A stretch of DNA of 64,000 bases. Origin: Micromonospora qiuiae. Lineage in GTDB: Bacteria > Actinomycetota > Actinomycetes > Mycobacteriales > Micromonosporaceae. Location: positions 1 through 64,000 of the forward strand of contig NZ_BOPC01000018.1 of NCBI RefSeq assembly GCF_016863555.1, in the 5' to 3' direction. The notes under the pieces were generated by a model. The model did no database searches. It had not been told where the DNA came from and saw only the letters and a list, made by a program, of their open reading frames with translations. A program made the translations under genes and the position numbers. Position 1 is the first letter of the stretch, and every line of letters starts with the position of its first letter. Shown here piece by piece: positions 26,017 through 33,930 of this stretch.

Positions 26017-27030
26017 TCAGGTGCAGTGGAAAAGCGAGTGGTAGGCGTTGAGGGCGGGCTGGCCGCCCAGGTGGGCGTAGAGGACGTTGGATCCTCTGGG
26101 GATCTCGTTTCTGCGGATCAGGTCGATCAGGGCCGCCATCGACTTGCCCTCGTACACCGGATCGACAATCATTCCTTCGAGCTTGCCCGCGAGCCGGATC
26201 GCATCCACTGTCGACTCGATCGGAATGCCGTACAGATCCCCGGCCCAGCCCTCCAGGACGGTGATCTCGTCGTCGCGCAGGTCGCGCCCCAGGCCGATGA
26301 GGGCGGCGGTGTTGCGGGCGATTTTCTCGACCTGGGCACGTGTCTCGTCGACCTTCGCGGACGCGTCGATCCCGAGCACCCGGCGGGGCCGATCCTGCCC
26401 GGCGAAGCCGGCGATCATCCCGGCTTGGGTGCTCCCGGTGACGCTGCAGACGACGATGGTGTCGAAGAAGACACCGAGCTGCTGTTCCTGCTGCTGGACC
26501 TCGTACGCCCAGTTGGCGAAGCCGAGACCGCCGAACTGGTGGTCGGAGGCGCCGGCCGGGATCGCGTAGGGCACGCCGCCGGCGGCCCGGACCTCGTCCA
26601 GCGCCCGCCGCCAACTGTCCTTCAGTCCGATGCCGAAGCTCTCCTGCACCAGACGCACGTCGGCACCCATGATGCGCGACAGCAGGATGTTGCCGACCTT
26701 GTCGTTGACCGGGTCCGGCCAGTCCACCCAGCTCTCCTGTATCAGCAGGGCCTTCAGGCCGGCCCGGGCGGCAGCGGCCGCGACCTGGCGCGTGTGGTTG
26801 GACTGCACCCCGCCGATGCTCACCAGCGTGTCCGCTCCCTGGGCGAGAGCGTCTGGAAGCAGATACTCCAACTTGCGGGTCTTGTTTCCGCCGAAGGCCA
26901 GCCCGCTGTTGCAATCCTCCCGTTTGGCCCAGATCCTGGCGCCGCCGAGGTGGTCGCTCAGCCGGTCCAGCCGGTGAACCGGACTGGGGCCGTGCAGCAG
27001 CGGAAAGCGTTCGAACGCGTCGAGGGCCAT
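26017..27030 (-). CDS. acdS: 1-aminocyclopropane-1-carboxylate deaminase
   Basis: The 337-residue PLP enzyme converts ACC, the plant ethylene precursor, to 2-oxobutanoate and ammonia. It has the family start ([16 protein letters not shown]), the PLP lysine Lys50 in [12 protein letters not shown], the substrate-region [16 protein letters not shown], and the Tyr-Glu pair in [10 protein letters not shown] that separates ACC deaminases from D-cysteine desulfhydrases. Length and motif order are typical. 2-Oxobutanoate feeds into propionyl-CoA and so may link to the acyl-CoA mutase genes nearby. A palindrome 54 bp upstream (27084-27097) is shared with the LAL regulator at 30596-33349. Confidence 0.93.
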   Translation of the reverse strand: MALDAFERFPLLHGPSPVHRLDRLSDHLGGARIWAKREDCNSGLAFGGNKTRKLEYLLPDALAQGADTLVSIGGVQSNHTRQVAAAAARAGLKALLIQESWVDWPDPVNDKVGNILLSRIMGADVRLVQESFGIGLKDSWRRALDEVRAAGGVPYAIPAGASDHQFGGLGFANWAYEVQQQEQQLGVFFDTIVVCSVTGSTQAGMIAGFAGQDRPRRVLGIDASAKVDETRAQVEKIARNTAALIGLGRDLRDDEITVLEGWAGDLYGIPIESTVDAIRLAGKLEGMIVDPVYEGKSMAALIDLIRRNEIPRGSNVLYAHLGGQPALNAYHSLFHCT

Positions 27031-27083
27031 GAGGAACTCTCATTCAGGCAGGGGTGCCCGGCGGCACCATCTTGGCTATGGCA

Positions 27084-27097
27084 TGCAAAATATTGCA
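27084..27097. promoter_or_regulatory. Operator-like palindrome upstream of acdS
   Basis: TGCAAAATATTGCA is a near-perfect 14-bp palindrome, very AT-rich in a GC-rich genome, 54 bp upstream of the acdS start. With flanks, 20 bp (27083-27102) match the site at 33400-33419 with one mismatch. The symmetry and size fit a GntR/FCD-type operator, and a GntR/FCD gene lies between the two sites. Confidence 0.65.
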
Positions 27098-27168
27098 CAC
27101 CGGATCCCCGTGATGGGTCAAGCCAGAGTGGACGGAGGCCGGCGGGCAGGATCTGCGGTGTCAGATCT

Positions 27169-27936
27169 TCACGGGTGGTCGGCCAGGATGCGGGCGACCT
27201 CGGCCGGGTAGGCGAGGTGCGGAAAGTGACCACCGTTCGGCATCAGGGTGACCCGGGTGTCGGGTAGTGCTGATTCGAGCCAGTGGCGGTACGGCGGTGG
27301 TGGCTCGGTAGCGGTGACGTACCGGTAACCGACCCCGCGCCGACGCAGCGTCGCCAGTTCCCCGGTGCGGCGCTCGCGGATGGCCTCGTCGGAGTCGACG
27401 AGAAGTTCGTTCCAGTAGCCGAGTAGCAGGTCGGCGCGGGGGCGACTGGTTGCCCGGACCCTTCGCCGCACCTCGGACGAAAGGTTTTCCAGATGCATGC
27501 CGCCCAGTAGGCGCTCCCACACCTCCCGGTAGGACGGGCTGCGCAGCACCGGCTCGGCCCGGCGGACGAGGTCCCCGAACGGGCCCGGTAGCAACGGCTG
27601 GTCCAGGTTCACCACGGCCTGCGCCGGATAGGTCGCGGCGTAGACCGTGGCCAGCAGCCCTCCGATGGAATGCCCGACCAGCACCGGTGCATCAAGACCG
27701 GCACCCTCGACGGCGGCGTGTACGGCGTCCACCACCGCGCCGAGGTCGTAGGTCGGTGCGCGCTCCGACCCGCCGTGGCCGGGCAGGTCAACCGCCATGA
27801 CACGGCGTTGCGGGTCGATCCGGTCCAGCTCCCGCAACACCGCTTGCCAGTGCCCGCGGTCGAAGGTCAGACCATGTAACAGGACCAGCGGCGGGCGATC
27901 GTCGCGGGAACCGTGGAAGTCGTAGGCGAGCCTCAT
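27169..27936 (-). CDS. Alpha/beta hydrolase
   Basis: The 255-residue alpha/beta hydrolase has an oxyanion-hole strand LVLLHGLTFDRGHW near residue 20, the nucleophile elbow GHSIGG (Ser near 91) and a C-terminal catalytic His in PNGGHFPHLAYP. No signal peptide is visible, so it is cytoplasmic. The substrate cannot be assigned; esters or lactones are typical for this group. It lies downstream of acdS on the same strand, about 230 bp upstream-side of it, and may be expressed with the GntR gene that precedes it. Confidence 0.85.
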   Translation of the reverse strand: MRLAYDFHGSRDDRPPLVLLHGLTFDRGHWQAVLRELDRIDPQRRVMAVDLPGHGGSERAPTYDLGAVVDAVHAAVEGAGLDAPVLVGHSIGGLLATVYAATYPAQAVVNLDQPLLPGPFGDLVRRAEPVLRSPSYREVWERLLGGMHLENLSSEVRRRVRATSRPRADLLLGYWNELLVDSDEAIRERRTGELATLRRRGVGYRYVTATEPPPPYRHWLESALPDTRVTLMPNGGHFPHLAYPAEVARILADHP

Positions 27937-28010
27937 GCCCCTGTCGGCGTAACACGGCCCCGTACGGCCCGTTCGTGGGCCGGATCACCCGACCCGACCG
28001 GTGACAGGCG

Positions 28011-28697
28011 TCAGGTGTCGGCGGTGGCGTCGTCGGCGGCCAGTGGGGCGTCGAGCAGGGGAGCGAGTGTCTCCCAGTTGGCGCGGACGGCGGCGGCTGC
28101 CCCGTCCACGTCGCCGGCCTCACAGAGCGCGATGATCCGGGCGTGTTGCGCGACCGACTCGCGGCCACTCAGGGAGGCGAAGCGAAGTCGCTCCAGGCGC
28201 CGCAGCACCGGCGTGAACTGTTCGAGAACGTCCCGTAGGGCCCGGTTGGCGCTGGCGGTCACCAGCACGCCGTGGAAGTCGTCGTCCGCGCTGGTCGCCG
28301 CGTCGACGTCGTTGCGCTGTAGCGCGCTGGCGAATCGTGCATTGGCCTCGCGCATGGCGTCGATCTCGGTGGCGGAGAGGTTGGGTAGGGCCTCGCGGAC
28401 AGCGAGTTCGTGCATGGCGGTGGTGACCGACTGGGCATTGCGGGCGGCCCGGACGTCCAGCGGGCTGACGATCGTGTATCGGCCGGGTTTCGTCTGGACC
28501 AGACCTGCCTGCTCAAGACGTGCCAGTGCCTCCCGGACCGGGGTGCGGCTGACGCCGAGCCACTCGACCAGGTCGCTGTCGTTGAGGCGTTCGCCGGGGG
28601 CGAGCGTGCCGCCGACGATGGCGTCGCGGATCGCCCGGTAGGCGTCATCCCGGAGAAGTGATCTGGAGACGAGTCCACGACCTTGGGGAACAGGCAT
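28011..28697 (-). CDS. GntR-family (FCD subfamily) regulator
   Basis: The 228-residue regulator has an N-terminal winged helix (residues 10-75: DAYRAIRDAIVGGTLAPGER and SRTPVREALARLEQAGLV) and a C-terminal helical FCD effector domain with metal-site histidines (FHGVLVTASANRALRD, HARIIALCEAGD). FCD regulators often sense carboxylic acids. ATG 28697 overlaps a CAACATGTTG palindrome, suggesting autoregulation. It is the best candidate to bind the matching palindromes at 27084 (acdS) and 33401 (LAL regulator). That link is inferred from motif type and position. Confidence 0.88.
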   Translation of the reverse strand: MPVPQGRGLVSRSLLRDDAYRAIRDAIVGGTLAPGERLNDSDLVEWLGVSRTPVREALARLEQAGLVQTKPGRYTIVSPLDVRAARNAQSVTTAMHELAVREALPNLSATEIDAMREANARFASALQRNDVDAATSADDDFHGVLVTASANRALRDVLEQFTPVLRRLERLRFASLSGRESVAQHARIIALCEAGDVDGAAAAVRANWETLAPLLDAPLAADDATADT

Positions 28698-28708
28698 GCA
28701 ACATGTTG
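28697..28708. promoter_or_regulatory. Partial palindrome at the gntR start
   Basis: TGCAACATGTTG contains the perfect 10-bp palindrome CAACATGTTG (28699-28708) at the translation start of the GntR gene. It shares the TGCA half with the sites at 27084 and 33401 but not the second half. It could be a weaker autoregulatory site. Confidence 0.35.
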
Positions 28709-28815
28709 GGCAGCCAGCGCCGCCGCTGTCAACCAGACCGGTCAGCCCACCGGCTGGCTAGCCGGCCGGGGGGTGGGGCGGCGCCGGTGACCTTCCTGGC
28801 GCCGCCCCGGTCTGC

Positions 28816-29517
28816 TCAGATGCTGCTCGCGGCCCCGAGGATGAAGTCCGCCACCGCCTGTGGCCGCGACGCCGGGAGCGCGTGCGAGGCGCCGGGGACC
28901 TCCACGATCGCGCGTGCCTGGGCCCGGTCGGCCATGTAGCGGAACGCTTCAGCCGGGATCGCGAGGTCCAGCTCCGGGTAGATGAACCAGGACGGGACCG
29001 ACTTCCAGGCCGGCTCGCCCGAGGCCTCGTTGAAAGCCACCGTGTTGAACGGACGCTGGGTGGCGGCGTCGAGGGCGGCCTGCTCGGCAGTGAGGTCAGC
29101 GCAGAAGTGCGCGTGGTACTTGCTCTGCTCGATGTAGAGGTCGACCGTACCGTCGGGCAGCGGGACCTCGATCAGGGCCTCACCGAGGGTGCCGCCGGGG
29201 AACTTGCCGGTCAGGTCGGGAACGTTCTCACCCTTGTCCGGGGCGAGCGCGGCGACGTACACCAGGGCCTTGACGTGGTCATGGCCGACCGCGGCGTTGG
29301 TGGCGACCGCGCCGCCGTAGGAGTGGCCGACCAGCACGACCGGACCGTCGATGCTGGCCAGCAGGCCCGACACAACGGCGGCGTCGCCGGCCAGGCTACG
29401 CAGCGGGTTCCCGGCCGCGACGACACGGTGGCCGGCGGCGTGCAGGCGGCTGATGACGCCGTTCCAGCTGGCGGATTCGGCGAAGGCTCCGTGAATGAGG
29501 ACGATCGTGGGTTTCAT
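28816..29517 (-). CDS. Alpha/beta hydrolase (cytoplasmic paralogue)
   Basis: The 233-residue alpha/beta hydrolase has TIVLIHGAFAESASWNGVI near the start, the nucleophile GHSYGG and the C-terminal His in VPGASHALPASRP. It is a close paralogue of the secreted protein encoded just upstream (29544-30401): the two share AFA-S-SWN, the GHSYGG elbow and a KALVYVAALAP strand. ATG 29517 is preceded by AAGGAGC. The group contains plant-type esterases and pyrethroid hydrolases; the substrate is unknown. The pair looks like a tandem duplication, with one copy kept inside the cell. Confidence 0.87.
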   Translation of the reverse strand: MKPTIVLIHGAFAESASWNGVISRLHAAGHRVVAAGNPLRSLAGDAAVVSGLLASIDGPVVLVGHSYGGAVATNAAVGHDHVKALVYVAALAPDKGENVPDLTGKFPGGTLGEALIEVPLPDGTVDLYIEQSKYHAHFCADLTAEQAALDAATQRPFNTVAFNEASGEPAWKSVPSWFIYPELDLAIPAEAFRYMADRAQARAIVEVPGASHALPASRPQAVADFILGAASSI

Positions 29518-29543
29518 GCGTCTGCTCCTTGCAGCGAGAAGGG

Positions 29544-30401
29544 TTATGCGGTGGTGCGCGCCGCTTGCATGATCAGCTTTGCGACGTCGTCGGGCCGCGA
29601 GACAGTCACGGCGTGTGAGGCCCTCACCTCGACGGTGCGGGAGTTGGCACGCTTCGCCATGAAGCGCTGCGCGGCCAACGGGATGGCACGGTCCTGTGTG
29701 GCGAGCAGCGCCCAGGAGGGGATGGTCCGCCAGGCGCTGCGGGTTGCCGCTTCCTCGAGCGCGGTGGTCGCGGCAGGACGCTGGGTGGCGGCCATCAGCC
29801 TGGCGACCTTGGCCGGCACGTCGGCCGCGAAGTGCTGATGGAAGGCGTCGGGTTGGACGTACAGGTCGGTCCCGGTGCCGCCGCCGGGCAGCGGGAACGG
29901 CACCGCGTCGAGGTGCTCGCCGAGGGTGTTGCCGGGGAACTTGTTGACGAGTTCGGCCGTGCTCTCGCCCTCGGCGGGGGCGAGAGCGGCGACATAGACC
30001 AGGGCCTTGACCCGCGGATGGTCGGCGGCCGCCGCACTGATCACACTGCCGCCGTAGGAGTGGCCAGCCAGAAGGATCGGCCCGGGCACGCTGTCGAGCG
30101 CGCTGCGTACGTAGGCGGCGTCCGCTTCCAGACCACGCAACGGATTGGCGACGGCCAGCACCGGGTAGCCGTTGCGCTGCAGGCGGTCGATGACGTCGTT
30201 CCAGCTGGACGAGTCGGCGAATGCTCCGTGGACCAGCACCACCGTCGGCTTCTTCGTCGGCTTGAGGCCCAACTGTGCTGTCGTGGTGGTCGCTGAGGTG
30301 GCGGGGGCGGAGGTGGCCATGGTCAGCGCGATCACGGCCACGATCGCACCCAGCACGGTGGCTGAGGCCCATGTCAGGCGGCTCAACGGCCTGAGGTTCA
30401 T
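29544..30401 (-). CDS. Secreted alpha/beta hydrolase
   Basis: The 285-residue protein begins with a signal peptide or anchor (RLTWASATVLGAIVAVIALT, then Ala/Thr-rich) and continues with the alpha/beta hydrolase core VVLVHGAFADSSSW, the nucleophile elbow AGHSYGG and the C-terminal His of RASHAVTVSRP. It is paralogous to the downstream cytoplasmic hydrolase and separated from it by 26 nt, so both are probably in one transcript. It acts outside the membrane, presumably on an ester. The substrate is not identifiable. Confidence 0.87.
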   Translation of the reverse strand: MNLRPLSRLTWASATVLGAIVAVIALTMATSAPATSATTTTAQLGLKPTKKPTVVLVHGAFADSSSWNDVIDRLQRNGYPVLAVANPLRGLEADAAYVRSALDSVPGPILLAGHSYGGSVISAAAADHPRVKALVYVAALAPAEGESTAELVNKFPGNTLGEHLDAVPFPLPGGGTGTDLYVQPDAFHQHFAADVPAKVARLMAATQRPAATTALEEAATRSAWRTIPSWALLATQDRAIPLAAQRFMAKRANSRTVEVRASHAVTVSRPDDVAKLIMQAARTTA

Positions 30402-30595
30402 CAGGTTCTCCTACTTGGAGTCTGGCGGGGCTGCCGGACCGGCGCCCCGGTTGGCTCCAGCCTCGGCCCGGGACGCGGGACAGGAATCAGTCATTTGCCT
30501 GCCGTCATGACCAGAGCCCGGCGCAGTCGCGCCGATGCGCGGAAGAGATGGCCGTGGGAGAACCTGACGGCGGGGGACAGGCGGCGGACGGCCGA

Positions 30596-33349
30596 TCAGT
30601 CGTCGAGATGGCGGGACAGGGCGTCTCTGAGCGCGGCCCGCGACGATATGCCCAGCTTGGGAAAGACGCGGTACAGATGCGCGCCGACCGTGCGTGGGGA
30701 CAGGTACATGCGTTTGGCGATCTGCTTGTTGGTCAGGCCGCTCGCGGCGAGCTTGGCGATTTCGACCTCCTGCGAGGTCAAGGTGACGCGGTCGCCCGAC
30801 GGCTCTCCGGTCCACTGGTGCCCTGCGGCGCGCAGCTCATGCTGGGTCCGGGTGAGCCACGGTGTGGCGCCCATCGCGGCGTACCCGTCGCGCGCGGCGA
30901 GCAGGTGGCGACGTGCCGGCAGGAGCATCTTCCTCCGGCGCAGCTTCTCGGCGAAGGCGAGACGGATCCGGGACGCCTCGAACAGCCACCGGTCCGTGTC
31001 GGGATTCGCCAGCAGGGCCTCCAGCCGGACGCTCGCCGCGTCGTCGTCGTCGACCAGCGCCTCCACCCCGCACTGGATCAGTTCCATGCGCGGCGACAGC
31101 GCCGCGACGTCGGCGGCCTGCATCGCCTTCAGGTGTGCCCGAGCCTCCTCGACACGCCCGGTGCGCAGCGCCGCCTCGACCAGGTCGAACATCACCCAGG
31201 TGCAGTGCGGAACGTGCGAGGCGAGGATGCCTGGCGGGCTCATCGCGCAGGCGTGGACGAAAGCGGCGTCGAAGTCGCCCTGGCCGGACGCGGCGAGTGC
31301 GCGGGCATGGTGCGCGAACAGCGCCGCGCTGGTGACACCGCGCGGCAGCGCCCAATGGGTGATCTCGTCGGCCAGGGCGTACGCCTCGTCGGCGTTGCCC
31401 CGGCCGGCCGCGATGATGGCCCGGTTGTAGAGGAAGTACCACGTGAAGAAGGAGTAGCCACGCGTGACGCAGACATGTTGGCCTTCCCGGGCGAGCTCGT
31501 CGGCCTCGTCCCACCGGCCGGAGAGATAGCCGTCCAGGCACAGGTGCATCAATGCCCCGAGATGCCGGCGGGGCGACGACCCGTGCCGCCCCTGCTGCAC
31601 CAGCCGCCACGATCCCTCCCGGCAGTCGCCGAGCCGGTCCAGATACACCGACGCGGTGCCGATCCGCACAAGCCGGGCCGGATCGTCCTCATCGGGCAGC
31701 GTGGCGAGGAGTCGATCGAGTGCAGGCGCCGCGGCGCCGGCGGTTCTCACCGGATCGGGGAAGGTTCTGCTCGCCACCGCGAGCACGTCGGGTGGGTGGG
31801 GAGCCAGTCGGCCCAGCAGCCGTTCGAAGGTCGCCCAGTGGGCGGGCGTGGCGGCGTACCACGACAACAGCAGCAGGGTGTGCATGGCATCGACGAGGGC
31901 TGGATCATCGGCCCGGTAACCGTGGCTGCCGGTCTCGATGGCGCCAGCGAGGAGGTGATGGGCCGTGTGCACGTCGCCGTTGCCGTCGAGCATCAGGAAG
32001 GCCGCCGCGTTCGCCGCGTGCAGGGAGCCGGTCGAACCGGCGCCCGCTCGCTGCGCGTCGGCCAGGAGCCCTTTCGCGTCGTCGACGGCGCCGCCCGCCT
32101 CCGCGCCGATGTACGCCGCCTCGGCCAGTCGTCGGGCCCGCTCCTGCGTTGTGGCGCTCAGTTCGGCGGCGCGTACCAGGGCCGCGATGGCGCCGAGCGC
32201 GTCGCCACGGAGCATGACCCGGCGTGCCGCGGCGTCGAGCAGGACCGCCACCGACTCGTCCGGGCCGGCGGCCGCCGTGGCCAGATGCCAGGCACGGCGT
32301 TCCGGGTCGCCGTGCAGTGCGGCGGCGATGGACAGGTGGACATGTCGGCGTTCCTCGTGGGCGGACATCGCGACGATCGCCGACCTGATCAGTGGATGTC
32401 GGAAGACGACGCGGGCCGAAGGATCGTCGATCCGCAGGAGCTGCGCCCGCTCGGCCGCCGCGAGATCGGCCAGGCCTGCCGGGTCGCCGGCAGCCTCGCG
32501 CAGCACCCGCAGGTCACCGGTGCCTTCCAACGCGGCGGCGAGCATCAGCCACCGGGTCGCATCCGGAAGGTCGGCGATTCGCGTGGCGAACATGGCGTGG
32601 AGCCGTTCACTCAACGGCACCACCTCGGGCTCGTCGGTACCGGGCGGGCCGGGGACGTTCAGCGCGGTCGGCAGTTCCATCAGCGCCAACGGGTTGCCCT
32701 GCGCGAGGTTCAGCACCCGCTGACGGACGTGTGCCGGCAGGTCCGGAAAGTTGGCGTCGACCAGTTGCTCGGACGCTTCGTCGCCGAGCGGCTGGACGAC
32801 CACGTCGACCATCCCGCGTCGGTTGAGGAAGCTTTCGGTGTCGAGTCGGGAGAAGGCCACCAGGCCGATCGGGCGGCCCTCGGCGCGACGGGCGATGAAG
32901 CTGAGCACCACGGCGCTCGCCCGGTCGATCCACTGCACGTCGTCGATCAGGAGCACGACCGGAGCGTCCTTCGCGACGGCCATGACCAGGAACAGGGCGG
33001 CGTTGCAGACGACCAGTGTGTTCGGCGGTGGCCCGGTGCCGAAGCCAAGCGCCACCGACAGGGCGTCGCGCGGGCCGGGTGGGATCCGGTGCAACTCGTG
33101 CTGCACGGGTAACAGCAACTGGTTCAGACACGAGTAGCTGACGTCCGCCTCGAATTCCGATCCCGACGCGCGTAGCACCTGCATCCCGGCGGCCTCGGCG
33201 CGGTCGGCCGTCACCGACAGGAGCGCGGACTTGCCGACGCCGACCTCTCCCCGGACCAGCCGGGCACCGCCGGAGTGCCGCACCGTGCCGAGGAAGTGCG
33301 CGATGTGCTGCTCCTCGGCGTCCCGCCCGAACAGTCCGCTCACAGTCAT
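30596..33349 (-). CDS. Large ATP-binding LuxR-family (LAL) regulator
   Basis: The 917-residue protein starts with an AAA/NTPase domain (Walker A RGEVGVGKSALL near residue 33, Walker B VVLLIDDVQWIDRAS). A long helical repeat region follows. A GerE/LuxR helix-turn-helix is at the C-terminus (LTSQEVEIAKLAASGLTNKQ, MYLSPRTVGAHLYRVF). This is the LAL/MalT-like layout of pathway activators. ATG 33349 with GAGGGACA upstream is preferred to a start at 33415, because the longer form would begin inside the operator-like palindrome and lacks a ribosome site. The palindrome at 33401-33414 is shared with acdS. Confidence 0.92.
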   Translation of the reverse strand: MTVSGLFGRDAEEQHIAHFLGTVRHSGGARLVRGEVGVGKSALLSVTADRAEAAGMQVLRASGSEFEADVSYSCLNQLLLPVQHELHRIPPGPRDALSVALGFGTGPPPNTLVVCNAALFLVMAVAKDAPVVLLIDDVQWIDRASAVVLSFIARRAEGRPIGLVAFSRLDTESFLNRRGMVDVVVQPLGDEASEQLVDANFPDLPAHVRQRVLNLAQGNPLALMELPTALNVPGPPGTDEPEVVPLSERLHAMFATRIADLPDATRWLMLAAALEGTGDLRVLREAAGDPAGLADLAAAERAQLLRIDDPSARVVFRHPLIRSAIVAMSAHEERRHVHLSIAAALHGDPERRAWHLATAAAGPDESVAVLLDAAARRVMLRGDALGAIAALVRAAELSATTQERARRLAEAAYIGAEAGGAVDDAKGLLADAQRAGAGSTGSLHAANAAAFLMLDGNGDVHTAHHLLAGAIETGSHGYRADDPALVDAMHTLLLLSWYAATPAHWATFERLLGRLAPHPPDVLAVASRTFPDPVRTAGAAAPALDRLLATLPDEDDPARLVRIGTASVYLDRLGDCREGSWRLVQQGRHGSSPRRHLGALMHLCLDGYLSGRWDEADELAREGQHVCVTRGYSFFTWYFLYNRAIIAAGRGNADEAYALADEITHWALPRGVTSAALFAHHARALAASGQGDFDAAFVHACAMSPPGILASHVPHCTWVMFDLVEAALRTGRVEEARAHLKAMQAADVAALSPRMELIQCGVEALVDDDDAASVRLEALLANPDTDRWLFEASRIRLAFAEKLRRRKMLLPARRHLLAARDGYAAMGATPWLTRTQHELRAAGHQWTGEPSGDRVTLTSQEVEIAKLAASGLTNKQIAKRMYLSPRTVGAHLYRVFPKLGISSRAALRDALSRHLDD

Positions 33350-33400
33350 GTGTCCCTCATGGTGGATCCGCAACGGCATGCTGTCGCAACAGTACGGACA

Positions 33401-33414
33401 TGCAGAATATTGCA
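33401..33414. promoter_or_regulatory. Operator-like palindrome upstream of the LAL regulator
   Basis: TGCAGAATATTGCA is a 14-bp near-palindrome 52 bp upstream of the LAL start. It matches the acdS-upstream site (27084-27097) at 13 of 14 positions, and the match extends through the flanking ACACCG on one side. Orientation and distance to the downstream start are nearly the same, which supports a common regulator. Confidence 0.65.
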
Positions 33415-33671
33415 CACCGCGCGTCGAGGGGCTGTCAAGGCTCGGTTTTCCGGCGAGGGTTGCCGCTATTCGCGGCTGCGGAAGATGTCGTTATCGGCGC
33501 AGTCGACAAACTCCTCCCAAATTGCGCTCGTCAGTTCGAGGTTTGCCGAGACGGGCGCTGTCGCGGCCGGAACCACCCGAAAGCGGATGTCGCACCGGGA
33601 CCATTTTCCTGGCCCTCATCAAGGTGATTTCCTGGGCCGTCGTCGCGATCCTTCTGCCACGTCGCCGAGTC
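33415..33671. other. Gene-poor interval between LAL regulator and T7SS block
   Basis: Together with 33350-33400 this leaves 322 bp without a convincing gene. Apart from the palindrome at 33401-33414 I see no tRNA, terminator-strength hairpin or ORF with typical third-position GC. The sequence is less GC-rich around 33470-33550. It probably holds the LAL promoter and marks the border between two functional blocks. Confidence 0.5.
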
Positions 33672-33896
33672 TCACCGCAAGGGCCGGCCCGCTCGGGATG
33701 GGCGAGTGTCGGCGTACGCCTCGAAGCCCTCCTCGTCCGGCGCGACGATCGCCGCCTGTCTCCGCCGCCACTCCTCTTCGCTGGTGGGAGCGGTGGGGAT
33801 CACCAGGGATCCACCCGGAATCCCGCGCCAGATCGTGTCGTCCACGACCGGTGTGACGTACCGGCCGCCGGTTGGGTTCAAACGACTTTGCCACAT
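33672..33896 (-). CDS. Small hypothetical protein
   Basis: This 74-residue frame (start ATG 33896) has strongly GC-biased third codon positions and a natural-looking composition (WRGIPGGSLVIPTAPTSEEE, then a Gln/Ala/Glu-rich helix). I recognise no family. It is divergent from the kinase gene at 33931, with only 34 bp between starts, so the start may actually lie further downstream. Called on codon use and composition only. Confidence 0.45.
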   Translation of the reverse strand: MWQSRLNPTGGRYVTPVVDDTIWRGIPGGSLVIPTAPTSEEEWRRRQAAIVAPDEEGFEAYADTRPSRAGRPLR

Positions 33897-33930
33897 TGCT
33901 GATCTCGGTGAAGCGGGTAGCCTGCACGCC

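Noticed and set aside
30548..33112. Plus-strand frame of about 850 codons opposite the LAL regulator
   Set aside because: The minus-strand protein has Walker A/B and a LuxR helix-turn-helix; the plus frame has no recognisable domain.
33231..33902. Plus-strand frame of 223 codons between the LAL regulator and the kinase
   Set aside because: Its codon positions do not show GC-rich third bases; it overlaps the start of the LAL gene, and the translation is Arg/Pro-rich without features.
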